From DAIOEK01 sp963828285 (GTDB lineage: Bacteria > Chloroflexota > Anaerolineae > Anaerolineales > Anaerolineaceae): a stretch of 64,000 nucleotides of DNA. Within the stretch, counting starts at the first letter, position 1, and every line of letters starts with the position of its first letter. This document shows positions 1-8,309 of the stretch, one piece after another. Made by a program: the position numbers and the translations under genes. The DNA lies in the NCBI GenBank assembly GCA_963828285.1, contig CAWHEB010000006.1, positions 90,399 through 154,398 on the forward strand, read 5' to 3'. A model generated the notes under the pieces. The model saw nothing but the letters and a program-made list of their open reading frames with translations, searched no databases and was not told the origin of the DNA.

Positions 1-435
1 GCCCTACCGACTATCGTCTCTATTGCTGAAGATGCGCTTAATACTGTTCCAAAATCTTATCGGGAAGCTTCATGGGCGATGGGTGCCACCCGTTGGCAAA
101 CCATCTGGGGAGTCACATTGCCCGCCGCAAAATCAGGTGTATTGACCGCCGTCATCCTTGGGCTCGGACGTGCCATCGGTGAGACTATGACGGTAATGAT
201 GGTCACCGGCAATGCGCCTGTTCTACCTGTTCATCTCAATTCATTATTTGCTCCTGTGCGGACCATGACCGCAACAGTAGCTTCTGAAATGGGTGAGGTC
301 GCCACAGGATCGACCCATTACCATGTATTATTCCTGATCGGGATTATCCTGTTCCTAATCTCGCTGGCTGTGAACGTAACCGCCTCAGCCATCGTTTTCC
401 GCCAACCAAAACGATCTGAACGGATCCTCTCGTGA
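1..435 (+). CDS. pstC: Phosphate ABC transporter permease PstC (3' part)
   Basis: Only the C-terminal 144 residues are present; the reading frame is open from base 1, so the gene begins upstream. PstC is one of the two membrane subunits of the high-affinity phosphate importer. The sequence shows the cytoplasmic EAA loop that docks the ATPase (EASWAMGATRWQTIWGVTLP, about residues 23-42 of the fragment), the PstC-typical segment AIGETMTVMMVTGN, and a last hydrophobic helix near the end. The stop is 7 bases before pstA, so the genes are co-transcribed. Family assignment rests on the EAA loop plus the pstA/pstB neighbours. Confidence 0.95.
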   Translation, partial: ALPTIVSIAEDALNTVPKSYREASWAMGATRWQTIWGVTLPAAKSGVLTAVILGLGRAIGETMTVMMVTGNAPVLPVHLNSLFAPVRTMTATVASEMGEVATGSTHYHVLFLIGIILFLISLAVNVTASAIVFRQPKRSERILS

Positions 436-442
436 GGCAAAT

Positions 443-1312
443 GTGAGAATACTAACCCAGACACCATTTGCAAAACGTGTAACCCAACGTCTTGGCTTTT
501 CGGTCATGACGGTCATGGCTTTGCTGACTGTCGCTCCCATCATCGCAATAGTCATTTATGTTATTCAAAAAGGAGCGCCGGCGATTACCTGGGAGTTTTT
601 AACAGCCATGCCCAAAGATGGGATGCGCGGTGGAGGCATCCTTCCCGCAATTGTTGGGACCCTATACCTTACTTTTGGAACAGCTCTATTTTCGGTACCT
701 CTGGGTATTGGAGCGGCAATCTATCTCTCTGAATATGCCACCGAAAGCAAGTGGACCCGGGCGATCCGCATAGCCATCCAAAATCTGGCAGGGATCCCGT
801 CGGTGGTTTATGGTCTCTTCGGTTTGGGAATTTTTGTTCTTTTCTTGAATTTAGGTACCAGTATTCTGGCAGCCAGTTTGACCCTTTCTATCATGACCTT
901 GCCGGTAATCATATCCACCAGCGAAGAAGCCTTGCGAAGTGTTCCATCTAGTTTCAGGGTGGTGAGTACTTCCTTAGGGGCAACGCGCTGGCAAACCATC
1001 AAGCGGATTGTACTTCCACAGGCTTTGCCCGGTATCCTGACCGGTGTTGTTTTAGGATTGGAACGCGCGGCGGGTGAAACTGCCCCGATTCTATTTACTG
1101 GAGCAACATTCTTCCTTCCGCGATTACCCCATTCACCGTTGGATGCGACAATGGCATTACCTTATCACCTGTTTGTCATCTCAACTCAGGTGCCCGGGAT
1201 GCCGATCAAGATCCAATATGGCACCGCCCTGGTGCTGTTGGTTTTCGTTCTGATCATGAATATTATTGCCTCCGTCATCCGGTCGCGGGCGCGGGCAAAG
1301 AGGCAGTGGTAA
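443..1312 (+). CDS. pstA: Phosphate ABC transporter permease PstA
   Basis: 289 residues, usual length for PstA, the second membrane subunit of the phosphate importer. It has about six hydrophobic segments, the motif GGGILPAIVGTLYLT after the first helix, the PstA signature NLAGIPSVVYGLFGLG near residue 115, and the EAA loop SLGATRWQTIKRIVLPQALP near residue 178. GERAAGETAPILFTG-like sequence near residue 210 is also family-typical. The start is GTG at 443; an ATG at 441 lies in another frame. It sits between pstC and pstB in one operon; no PstS is visible, so it would lie upstream of the window. Confidence 0.95.
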   Translation: MRILTQTPFAKRVTQRLGFSVMTVMALLTVAPIIAIVIYVIQKGAPAITWEFLTAMPKDGMRGGGILPAIVGTLYLTFGTALFSVPLGIGAAIYLSEYATESKWTRAIRIAIQNLAGIPSVVYGLFGLGIFVLFLNLGTSILAASLTLSIMTLPVIISTSEEALRSVPSSFRVVSTSLGATRWQTIKRIVLPQALPGILTGVVLGLERAAGETAPILFTGATFFLPRLPHSPLDATMALPYHLFVISTQVPGMPIKIQYGTALVLLVFVLIMNIIASVIRSRARAKRQW

Positions 1313-1316
1313 TCGT

Positions 1317-2072
1317 ATGAATATTATTGAGATCGATCATTATTCACTCAATTATTCTGATGGAACTGAAAGCCTGAAGGATATTACATTATCCATTCCA
1401 GCGAACCTGATTACTGTCTGGTTTGGTCCTGCTGGCGGCGGAAAATCCTCTTTATTGCGGGCATTGAACCGACTAAATGATCTGGCGGATGTTACCCATA
1501 TCGCTGGCAAGATCACCGTGGATGGGATTGACGTATCCGATCCGGCTACGAATGTGGTTGAACTCCGACGCATGGTCGGGATGGTTTTTGCCAGACCCGT
1601 TCCGTTGCCTATGTCCATCAGGGAAAATATCACCTACGGATTGGAAGTGGCCGGAAAAACCAGTAAGAGTGATCTCGGTGAGGTGGTGGAACAGACCCTC
1701 CGTGATGCAGTCCTTTGGGATGAAGTGCATGACCGTTTGGATTCATCCGGGTTCGCCTTATCCGGTGGACAGCAGCAGCGCCTTTGCCTTGCCAGAGTGT
1801 TGGCGTTAAATCCGAAAGTGATCTTGCTGGATGAGCCCACCAGCGGTTTGGATCCAATCTCCACCGCGAAGATCGAAGAATCCATGCAGCATCTTAAAGA
1901 ACGCTATACCATCATTCTCGCACCGCATTCAGTCCAACAGGCTTCCCGTGTGGCGGATAATGCAGCCTTCTTCCTCCAGGGTCAGTTGATCGAGCAGGCA
2001 CTGGGTAAAGAAATATTTACAAATCCCAAAGATAAACGAACCGAAGATTATGTGGAAGGTCGTTTCGGATAA
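1317..2072 (+). CDS. pstB: Phosphate ABC transporter ATPase PstB, Q-loop variant
   Basis: 251 residues from the ATG at 1317; the open frame extends upstream to 1266 but that part overlaps pstA. It is the ATPase that powers PstC/PstA. Visible motifs: Walker A GPAGGGKSS (residues 37-45), signature LSGGQQQRLCLAR, Walker B VILLDEPTSGLDP, and the H-loop in APHSVQQASRVAD. PstB proteins normally read GPSGCGKST and VFQ(K/R)PNPFP; here the Q-loop position is Ala92 (codon GCC at 1590-1592, reading GMVFARPVPLPMS), and no single-base indel restores Gln. The start lies 4 bases after pstA. Function is assigned from context and signature; the missing Gln may affect coupling. Confidence 0.9.
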   Translation: MNIIEIDHYSLNYSDGTESLKDITLSIPANLITVWFGPAGGGKSSLLRALNRLNDLADVTHIAGKITVDGIDVSDPATNVVELRRMVGMVFARPVPLPMSIRENITYGLEVAGKTSKSDLGEVVEQTLRDAVLWDEVHDRLDSSGFALSGGQQQRLCLARVLALNPKVILLDEPTSGLDPISTAKIEESMQHLKERYTIILAPHSVQQASRVADNAAFFLQGQLIEQALGKEIFTNPKDKRTEDYVEGRFG

Positions 2073-2108
2073 AAATTGATCAGATTGTAAGGTCCCGATT
2101 TATTTTTC

Positions 2109-2121
2109 CTCGCTATAATCA
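2109..2121 (+). promoter_or_regulatory. Putative -10 element (CTCGCTATAATCA)
   Basis: The sequence CTCGCTATAATCA holds a perfect TATAAT (2114-2119) about 40 bases before the DUF362 start codon. The same 13 bases recur at 51360-51372 upstream of the liv operon. No good -35 box is seen at the right spacing. The gap between pstB and this gene (87 bases) makes a separate promoter plausible. Confidence 0.4.
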
Positions 2122-2159
2122 AACAAGACCATTTCAAGTTCACCATCGGAGGTCTTTAT

Positions 2160-3197
2160 ATGCAAAAAATCACAAGACGAGAGATATTGCGCCTGTTGGC
2201 ACTGGGAGCGGGTGGTTTGACAGTTCAACAATTCCTGACTGCCTGTCAGAGCATTGATAAAGGAAGTTTTTCCCCAACCCTGCAATCGAACCCAGCAAAA
2301 TCGGATATTGGTGAAGCCAGCCCAACCATGTCAAACAAGCCCACTGATGGAGTTGTGGAAGTTCCCACCACTACAACTCCGCCAACTCCTCAGTTGGTCG
2401 TTGCTCATGGCAAGGATCCGGAATCGTTGGTCAGAGCTGTGGTCGATGGTCTGGGCGGAATGCAAAAATTCGTTCCGTCGGGTGGATGGGTGATCATCAA
2501 GCCGAATATATGCAATTCCTATCATGGATATGAATATGCTTCCACGACCAATCCATGGGTGGTTGCTGCCGTCGTTAAACTGGCATTTGAAGCAGGGGCA
2601 AAAAAGGTTCAGGTGATGGATTCTCCGTTTGGAGGATCAGCGAGTGATGCATATGTCTCCAGCGGCATTGCTGAACAGGTTGAAGCGGCTGGTGGTGAGA
2701 TGGTTCTGATGCCCGATTTCAAGTTCAAAACAATGAAGATCGAAAACCCCCTTGGTTTGAACTCCGCCTGGATCTATGAAGATGTTTTTGCAGCAGATAC
2801 TCTCATCAATCTCCCAATTGCAAAACACCACAGTCTGGCGCGGTTGACCATGGGGATGAAAAATTTGATGGGAATCATTCAGGCACGTGAAAATATTCAT
2901 GTGGATATTCCCAAACGTTTGACCGATCTTAATCGCAAAGTGAAATCCACTCTTACCATTGTCGATGCGGTTCGGATTTTGGTGAAGAATGGTCCCACGG
3001 GTGGAAACCTGGAGGATGTCCGGCAGTTGGATACAGTCTATGCCACAACTGATATCGTCGCTGCTGACAGTTTTGGCACCACCCTTTTTGACATGAAACC
3101 AGAAGATCTGAAGTATCTTAAGGTTGCTGCTGAAAACGGATTAGGCACAATGAATCTTAATGATCTGAATATACAGGAGTTAACGATTGGCGGGTAA
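2160..3197 (+). CDS. DUF362 domain lipoprotein with twin-arginine signal
   Basis: 345 residues. The N-terminus has a twin-arginine motif (TRREIL), a hydrophobic stretch, and a lipobox ending at Cys29 (LTACQ), so the protein is probably Tat-exported and lipid-anchored outside the cytoplasmic membrane. A Thr/Pro-rich linker (about residues 55-80) precedes the DUF362 domain, which shows GGWVIIKPNIC, AKKVQVMDSPFGG and NLPIAKHHSLARLTMGMKNLMG. DUF362 proteins are often found with iron-sulfur proteins, but their reaction is not established. A strong GGAGG site (2147-2151) supports the ATG at 2160. The 3' end overlaps the following polyferredoxin by 11 bases, so the two are probably partners in one redox process. 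Confidence 0.85.
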   Translation: MQKITRREILRLLALGAGGLTVQQFLTACQSIDKGSFSPTLQSNPAKSDIGEASPTMSNKPTDGVVEVPTTTTPPTPQLVVAHGKDPESLVRAVVDGLGGMQKFVPSGGWVIIKPNICNSYHGYEYASTTNPWVVAAVVKLAFEAGAKKVQVMDSPFGGSASDAYVSSGIAEQVEAAGGEMVLMPDFKFKTMKIENPLGLNSAWIYEDVFAADTLINLPIAKHHSLARLTMGMKNLMGIIQARENIHVDIPKRLTDLNRKVKSTLTIVDAVRILVKNGPTGGNLEDVRQLDTVYATTDIVAADSFGTTLFDMKPEDLKYLKVAAENGLGTMNLNDLNIQELTIGG

Positions 3198-4734
3198 ACC
3201 CAAAAAAGTCACGGTCCAGTGGAGATTGGTTCGCAAAGCCTCACAGTGGATATTTCTATTAGCTTTTTTGGTTCTTTTTATTTTAACTGCTGGGTTGGCG
3301 CTTCCATCTGATGTATTAAACCTGCCTGTACGACTGTCTCCGTTGTTGATAATCTCCCAATCGCTAGCGAGCCGGGTGGTCTTGACTGGTTCATGGATCG
3401 GAATCATCACGCTGTTGTTGACCATTCTATTTGGCCGGGCGTGGTGTGGATGGATTTGCCCGGTCGGCACCATACTGGATCTATTTCCATTCAAAGATCG
3501 TCACTCAAAACGCACCCAAAATACTCCCGAGACTTGGCGGATGGGCAAGTATTTGATTCTGGTTGTGATCCTTTTTGCGGCGCTTGCGGGAAATCTGAGC
3601 CTTATGCTCCTTGACCCGATTACGCTGTGGATTCGTGCCCTGACCGGAAGTGTGTGGCCAGCTCTTAATGCCGGTTTTACTTCAATCGAATACTCCTTAG
3701 CTCAGATCCCATTGTTGACCAATAGTATTGTCTGGTCAGACCAGTTACTTCGACCGGTTATTTTTCCAGATGTTGTGCTTGGGACCAGACTCACCTGGTT
3801 ACCACTGGCAATCTTTACTGTTATTATTCTGCTAAATATCATTGCGGAAAGATTCTGGTGTAGATACCTCTGCCCATTGGGCGGTCTCCTGGGGATCATT
3901 AGTAAGGTTGCCATATTTCACCGTGTTGTATCCTCAGAATGTAAAAACTGTGGTTTGTGTTCGCGCGATTGTCCCACAGGGACCATCGATCCCAAACTCG
4001 AATACCGAAGCGACCCGGCTGAATGCATTGTTTGTCTGGATTGTCTGGACTCATGCAAAAGTAGTGGAAACAGCTTCCAATGGATAAAACCTGAAGTTGC
4101 GCACCGATTGTACGATCCATCCCGTCGAGCATTTATATCGGCAGGGTTAGTCGGGTTGGGTGGCGCAGCTGTTATACAGGCAGATAAAGCAGGAGGCAGC
4201 GCCTCGCCTTTCCTCATTCGTCCGCCGGGTGTGATTGAAGATGAATTTTTGGCGAAATGTTTGCGCTGTGGATTATGCATGCGTGCTTGCCCCACCGGCA
4301 TCATTCAACCCGCCGTATCCGAATCGGGAATTGCCGGATTGTTCACACCGGTGTTGGTACCCGAATTGGGATACTGTCAGTTTTCCTGTACAAAATGTGG
4401 AGAAATCTGCCCGGTCGAAGCGATCCCACAACTTTCTCTTGAAGATAAGCAGCAGACGGTGATTGGCAAAGCTTATATCAATCGTAATCGTTGTATTCCG
4501 TGGGCAGAAGGTAACGATTGTATCGTTTGCGAAGAAATGTGCCCGCTGCCTGGAAAGGCTATCATTCTGGAAGATAAACAAGTGGTCAGACCAGATGGTG
4601 AAATTCTAGACCTAAAACTGCCCGTAGTGATCGCGGAGCTTTGTATCGGCTGTGGAATATGTGAATATAAATGTCCTCAGGCAGGTGAAGCTGCCATTCG
4701 GGTGTACCGCCCCGATGATCAAGGATTGTTCTAA
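3187..4734 (+). CDS. Polyferredoxin, NapH-NapG-like fusion
   Basis: 515 residues, TTG start at 3187 overlapping the previous gene. The N-terminal half resembles NapH/CcoG-type membrane ferredoxins: several membrane helices, CGWICPVG after the second helix and CRYLCPLGG after the last, then two cytoplasmic 4Fe-4S sets (CKNCGLCSRDCP, CIVCLDCLDSC). At about residue 312 an internal twin-arginine stretch (SRRAFISAGLVGLGG) resembles a NapG/MauM-type signal, followed by further clusters: CLRCGLCMRACP, CTKCGEICP, CIVCEEMCP and CIGCGICEYKCP. That order (NapH then NapG) suggests a natural fusion that moves electrons from the quinone pool across the membrane. No NapA or NapF is nearby, so the electron acceptor is unknown; the DUF362 lipoprotein is the obvious candidate partner. 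Confidence 0.85.
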   Translation: MAGKPKKVTVQWRLVRKASQWIFLLAFLVLFILTAGLALPSDVLNLPVRLSPLLIISQSLASRVVLTGSWIGIITLLLTILFGRAWCGWICPVGTILDLFPFKDRHSKRTQNTPETWRMGKYLILVVILFAALAGNLSLMLLDPITLWIRALTGSVWPALNAGFTSIEYSLAQIPLLTNSIVWSDQLLRPVIFPDVVLGTRLTWLPLAIFTVIILLNIIAERFWCRYLCPLGGLLGIISKVAIFHRVVSSECKNCGLCSRDCPTGTIDPKLEYRSDPAECIVCLDCLDSCKSSGNSFQWIKPEVAHRLYDPSRRAFISAGLVGLGGAAVIQADKAGGSASPFLIRPPGVIEDEFLAKCLRCGLCMRACPTGIIQPAVSESGIAGLFTPVLVPELGYCQFSCTKCGEICPVEAIPQLSLEDKQQTVIGKAYINRNRCIPWAEGNDCIVCEEMCPLPGKAIILEDKQVVRPDGEILDLKLPVVIAELCIGCGICEYKCPQAGEAAIRVYRPDDQGLF

Positions 4735-4748
4735 AGAACTTCGATCAT

Positions 4749-5198
4749 CTACTTCCCCCAAGTTAACCAAAACACCATGGCGATTATGATGCCAAGGGCA
4801 ACACCGCCAACTACTTCCAGAGGAGTGTGCCCCAACACTTCCTTCAATTGTTTCTCGCTGATCGGGTGTCCTTGAAGCAATTCCTCGATGATCGCATTGA
4901 TTTTTTTGGCTTGCATCCCTGCTTGCCTGCGGACTCCTGTGGCATCATACACAACGATCATGGTGATCCCGACTGCCAATCCAAAAAGTGGATTATCGAA
5001 TCCATAGAAGATCCCTATCGCCAGGGTGGCAGCAGTCATCATCGCTGAGTGTGAACTGGGCATTCCACCTGCGCTGAACCATAATCCCCAGTGAAGTTTA
5101 TGGGTTCGCCAGAAATCGATCGGGATCTTTAAACTCTGGGCTAAAAGCCAGGCGGCCAGGCAGCAAAGCAAAACGGGATTTTGAAGTAAAGTACTCAT
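4749..5198 (-). CDS. Divergent PAP2 family protein (DUF212)
   Basis: 149 residues with about four membrane helices. It carries the family hallmarks GGMPSSHSAMM (residues 45-55) and YDATGVRRQAGMQA, as in YuiD-like DUF212 proteins, which are distant relatives of PAP2 phosphatases. The Ser-His of PSSH is present, but the activity of this branch is unproven. It is the last gene of a minus-strand run after xseA and xseB, 15 bases from xseB, so translation coupling within one transcript is likely. Its stop lies only 14 bases from the stop of the convergent polyferredoxin gene. Confidence 0.85.
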   Translation of the reverse strand: MSTLLQNPVLLCCLAAWLLAQSLKIPIDFWRTHKLHWGLWFSAGGMPSSHSAMMTAATLAIGIFYGFDNPLFGLAVGITMIVVYDATGVRRQAGMQAKKINAIIEELLQGHPISEKQLKEVLGHTPLEVVGGVALGIIIAMVFWLTWGK

Positions 5199-5213
5199 CT
5201 TGATGAATTATAC

Positions 5214-5444
5214 CTAAGCTTCCTCATCTTCATCGTCCGGGTTTTGACCCAAAGTCGTCACCTTTAATTCTGCCTTGTCCAGTAATTCCTGACAGTATTT
5301 TGCCAGTTCCTGACCACGTTCATATAGGATCATCATTTCATTCAATGGTAGCTGTGAATTCTCTAATCGTTCTATAATGGTTTCAAGCTCTTTCATTCCC
5401 GCTTCGTAATCCAATTCATTGAGTGGTTTATTCTCTTTACTCAT
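5214..5444 (-). CDS. xseB: Exodeoxyribonuclease VII small subunit
   Basis: 76 residues from the ATG at 5444. The frame is open further upstream to 5516, but that part lies inside xseA and does not match the family. XseB forms the long helical arm of exonuclease VII, which degrades single-stranded DNA. The core reads DYEAGMKELETIIERLENSQ followed by PLNEMMILYERGQELAKYCQ, a clear match to the XseB coiled-coil pattern, with an acidic tail. It overlaps the end of xseA by 8 bases, the usual arrangement, which supports the chosen start. Confidence 0.93.
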   Translation of the reverse strand: MSKENKPLNELDYEAGMKELETIIERLENSQLPLNEMMILYERGQELAKYCQELLDKAELKVTTLGQNPDDEDEEA

Positions 5445-6672
5445 GCTTTCCCTCGTTAATATCGGTGGTAGCTCCAAAGCTCCCATCGGATACTCTGATT
5501 GTAATTTTCTCGGCACCGTGGATTTGGCTTACAGATGATATGATTTGGTGATTTGTATCGTTTTCAACCATTGCGTATCCCCGCTGAAGTACTGCGAATG
5601 GATCGATTGCCTTCAACCTGCCTTGCAGATTCGCCATTCGGGCAGATTGCTGGCGATGCTGTCCGATATAGGCTTTGTTCATGCGATGGAGATAAAAATC
5701 CAGTGTCTGCCGACCATTCTGGATCCTGACTTCTGGCGACTTTCTTTCCAACTCATAAATCTTTTGTTGCAAAGCTTGTCGTGTTGTATTGATCTGATGC
5801 ATTACCAACTGGTCCAAATGGGTCTGCCATCCCATCAATAATGCTTTTAATTCATCCGAATTAGGTGTTGCCAGTTCCGCTGCACCGGTAGGGGTTGGCG
5901 CTCTAACATCAGCGACAAAATCCACCAATGTGAAATCGGTCTCGTGCCCAACTCCGCTGATCACTGGGATGGGACATTCTGCGATTGCCCGTACCAGTGT
6001 CTCGTTATTAAATGCCCAAAGGTCTTCGATCGAACCACCACCACGGGCTATGATGATCACATCCGGTTTAACTTTCAACTTGAGCAGTTTGGTAAGTGCA
6101 TTTAATAAACTTAATGGAGCATCCACTCCCTGTACTGATGCCGGGGATAGAACTATCCTGGCGACCGGGTATCTGCGCGAGATGGTTTGCAAAAGATCCT
6201 GTAAGGCAGCTCCACTCGGGGAGGTCACAATTCCTATAGCCTTGGGTTGGTCCGGAAGTGGGATTTTCCTATCCTGGGAAAACAGACCTTCTGATTCTAG
6301 TTTATTCTTGAGGCGAATGAACTCAGCGTACAGCTCACCTTCACCAGATAAGCGGATCTCATCAATGGTGAGTTGATACTGCCCTCCCGTCTCGTAAACG
6401 GTGATGCTGCCGTGTGCTTCAACCAGAATACCATCCCGGACGATACGTTGGAGTCGTAACGCTTCCCGCTTCCAAATCACTGCCCGTAATTGAGCAGATG
6501 AATCTTTTAGAGTCAAGTAGATGTGACCTGAAGCCGGTCGTGAAACATTGGATATCTCGCCAGTCACCCAGCAGTCCTGCAGATCTTCTTGTGATTCAAC
6601 GAGATATCTGACTTTTCGATTTATCTCGGATACTGTGAGTGGAACTTGTAGTCCCGGAAATTGCATTTGCAT
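5437..6672 (-). CDS. xseA: Exodeoxyribonuclease VII large subunit
   Basis: 411 residues, normal for XseA, the catalytic subunit of exonuclease VII. The N-terminal OB fold is seen in LQDCWVTGEISNVSRPASGH and IYLTLKDSSAQLRAVIWK (residues about 30-70). The catalytic domain shows IGIVTSPSGAALQDLLQTIS, VIIIARGGGSIEDLWAFN and PVISGVGHETDFTLVDFVAD, all highly conserved. The C-terminal end has DPFAVLQRGYAMV. A second in-frame Met two codons in (6666) could be the true start. It is the first gene of a minus-strand operon with xseB and the DUF212 gene, facing a divergent membrane protein gene 174 bases away. Confidence 0.95.
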   Translation of the reverse strand: MQMQFPGLQVPLTVSEINRKVRYLVESQEDLQDCWVTGEISNVSRPASGHIYLTLKDSSAQLRAVIWKREALRLQRIVRDGILVEAHGSITVYETGGQYQLTIDEIRLSGEGELYAEFIRLKNKLESEGLFSQDRKIPLPDQPKAIGIVTSPSGAALQDLLQTISRRYPVARIVLSPASVQGVDAPLSLLNALTKLLKLKVKPDVIIIARGGGSIEDLWAFNNETLVRAIAECPIPVISGVGHETDFTLVDFVADVRAPTPTGAAELATPNSDELKALLMGWQTHLDQLVMHQINTTRQALQQKIYELERKSPEVRIQNGRQTLDFYLHRMNKAYIGQHRQQSARMANLQGRLKAIDPFAVLQRGYAMVENDTNHQIISSVSQIHGAEKITIRVSDGSFGATTDINEGKHE

Positions 6673-6846
6673 ATGGATAGAATAACCGTGACTATTCTGG
6701 CTGTCAAATCATCGGGGACGAATTGGAACCATTATTTCAAAATCTATTCAAATGGTCAGTATCGAAACTGGCATTTTGACCAGGTTTAGTGTAAGTCCAT
6801 TTATTTAAGATATAGGAGAATGTAATGTAAGAAATGTGAGGCGAAC

Positions 6847-7659
6847 ATGAATTCAAATCTAAAACTGAGAAATTCTCAAACGATCTCGATCATAATTTTA
6901 GTCCTGATGGTCATCCAATCAATATTGGGAATGTTGTTTCCGAATCTCTACCGTGATAATGATTTTGTCACCACCACGTGGAAGGGTAATGACATCATCA
7001 CATTGTTTCTGGTTGTCCCCGTTTTCTTGTCAGCATTAATTCATGCCTCGCGCGGATCAATCCGCGCAAAGCTTGTGCTGATCGGAGTCCTGGATTACGC
7101 TCTGTATAACTACGGATTTTATTTGTTTGGTACTTCTTTCAATGCCTTCTTCCTGCTGTATGTTGCTTTGTTTGGATTATCCATTTTCGCCTTAATCCTG
7201 AACATCACCAGCCTTGATTTGAGTCAGATCAAACAGCATATTCACCCTAAAATGCCTGTCAAATTCATTGCTGGTTATATGTATTTTGTAGTTATCGGAT
7301 TAACTCTGGTGTATCTACTTCAATCCATTGGCTTTATCTTTACCGGGGTACTACCAGACATCGTAACACGTTCGGGTCATCCTACCAGTATTGTGTTTGC
7401 CCTCGACCTTACTTTGCTTATCCCATTCTTTGCCCTCGGCGCTTACTGGCTCTTGAAACGAAATCCTTGGGGAGTGATCATTACTGCCGCAATTCTGGTA
7501 AAGGGACCGTTTTATACGATCATCCTCTCGTTGAATACTTTCCTGGTTTCGACCTTAGAAGGTTCGATCGACGTGGCTCAACTTTCATTGTGGATTAGTC
7601 TGACAGTTTTCGGAGTGATCGCTGCCTTCCTGACTTATCGAAATATCAAGACCGCATAA
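6847..7659 (+). CDS. Uncharacterised multi-pass membrane protein
   Basis: 270 residues, not recognised. About seven to eight hydrophobic segments can be seen, starting with one at residues 15-35, so it is an integral membrane protein. Charged motifs between helices include YRDNDFVTTTWKGNDIITL and a short loop RNPWG near residue 215. A GAGG ribosome site (6838-6841) supports the ATG. It is followed by a strong terminator hairpin at 7687, so it is probably a single-gene unit. No catalytic motif is visible and I give no function. Confidence 0.7.
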   Translation: MNSNLKLRNSQTISIIILVLMVIQSILGMLFPNLYRDNDFVTTTWKGNDIITLFLVVPVFLSALIHASRGSIRAKLVLIGVLDYALYNYGFYLFGTSFNAFFLLYVALFGLSIFALILNITSLDLSQIKQHIHPKMPVKFIAGYMYFVVIGLTLVYLLQSIGFIFTGVLPDIVTRSGHPTSIVFALDLTLLIPFFALGAYWLLKRNPWGVIITAAILVKGPFYTIILSLNTFLVSTLEGSIDVAQLSLWISLTVFGVIAAFLTYRNIKTA

Positions 7660-7686
7660 ATCGTTTCTTCGCTCATTATTTACCTG

Positions 7687-7719
7687 GTACCTATCGGATC
7701 TGATCGATGGGTACTTTTT
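7687..7719 (+). terminator. Rho-independent terminator after the 6847 gene
   Basis: A 10-bp stem (GTACCTATCG with CGATGGGTAC, one G-U pair, 8-base loop) is followed by a T-run. It lies 28 bases after the stop codon of the upstream membrane protein gene. Confidence 0.7.
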
Positions 7720-7805
7720 ACCTTTATTTTCTGGAACTATATTAAGTTTTGATACATAATATTTATCTATTGTGATTTCGTTTATGTTTACAAAAGGTAG
7801 GTGGC

Positions 7806-8291
7806 ATGATATCTATTTCTGACTTAATCAAGATGCTAAAGATTGAGAATAAGGTCATACATGACCAGACCAACGGATTATCCCACCTGGATACACTCCT
7901 TCAGCCTCAACCCACCGGAAATTGCATGAATTGGGTCCTGGGTCATTTGTTGGACACCCAGATCGTTCTCCTCGGTGTGTTAGGTGGAGTATCCCCGATT
8001 GATCCCAACCACCTGGAAAGATATACACGTGAATCTGATCCGATTCGCATGGACGGTGTTGATGTGTTGAATCTAGGCCAACTGCTTGCTGGGAATGATC
8101 AGATACATGATGCCCTCTGTACTCGATTGGGTGAGATGACTGATGCGGATTTCGAGGAAGATATCCAACTAGGCGAACGGACTGTAAACCGCGGCTGGCG
8201 AGTATTTTTTCTTCACTTCCATTTCACCTACCATATTGGACAATTAGAACTGCTTCGGCAGTTGGCTGGCTTCTCCGACAAGATCATTTAA
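7806..8291 (+). CDS. DinB-like four-helix protein
   Basis: 161 residues. The conserved pattern is that of DinB/YfiT-like putative metalloenzymes: an early acidic and His-containing helix, NWVLGHLLDTQIVLLGVLGG (His near residue 46) and a late HFHFTYHIGQLELLRQL with the metal-binding His residues. DinB relatives include bacillithiol and mycothiol transferases, but most members, including this one, have no proven substrate. A purine-rich ribosome site precedes the ATG. The next gene, a small membrane protein, starts 18 bases later, so the pair is probably co-transcribed. Confidence 0.85.
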   Translation: MISISDLIKMLKIENKVIHDQTNGLSHLDTLLQPQPTGNCMNWVLGHLLDTQIVLLGVLGGVSPIDPNHLERYTRESDPIRMDGVDVLNLGQLLAGNDQIHDALCTRLGEMTDADFEEDIQLGERTVNRGWRVFFLHFHFTYHIGQLELLRQLAGFSDKII

Positions 8292-8309
8292 ATTAGAGAA
8301 GGAGAGACG

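Noticed and set aside
5545..6611. Several plus-strand frames across xseA
   Set aside because: They are antisense to a clearly conserved xseA and have no family features.
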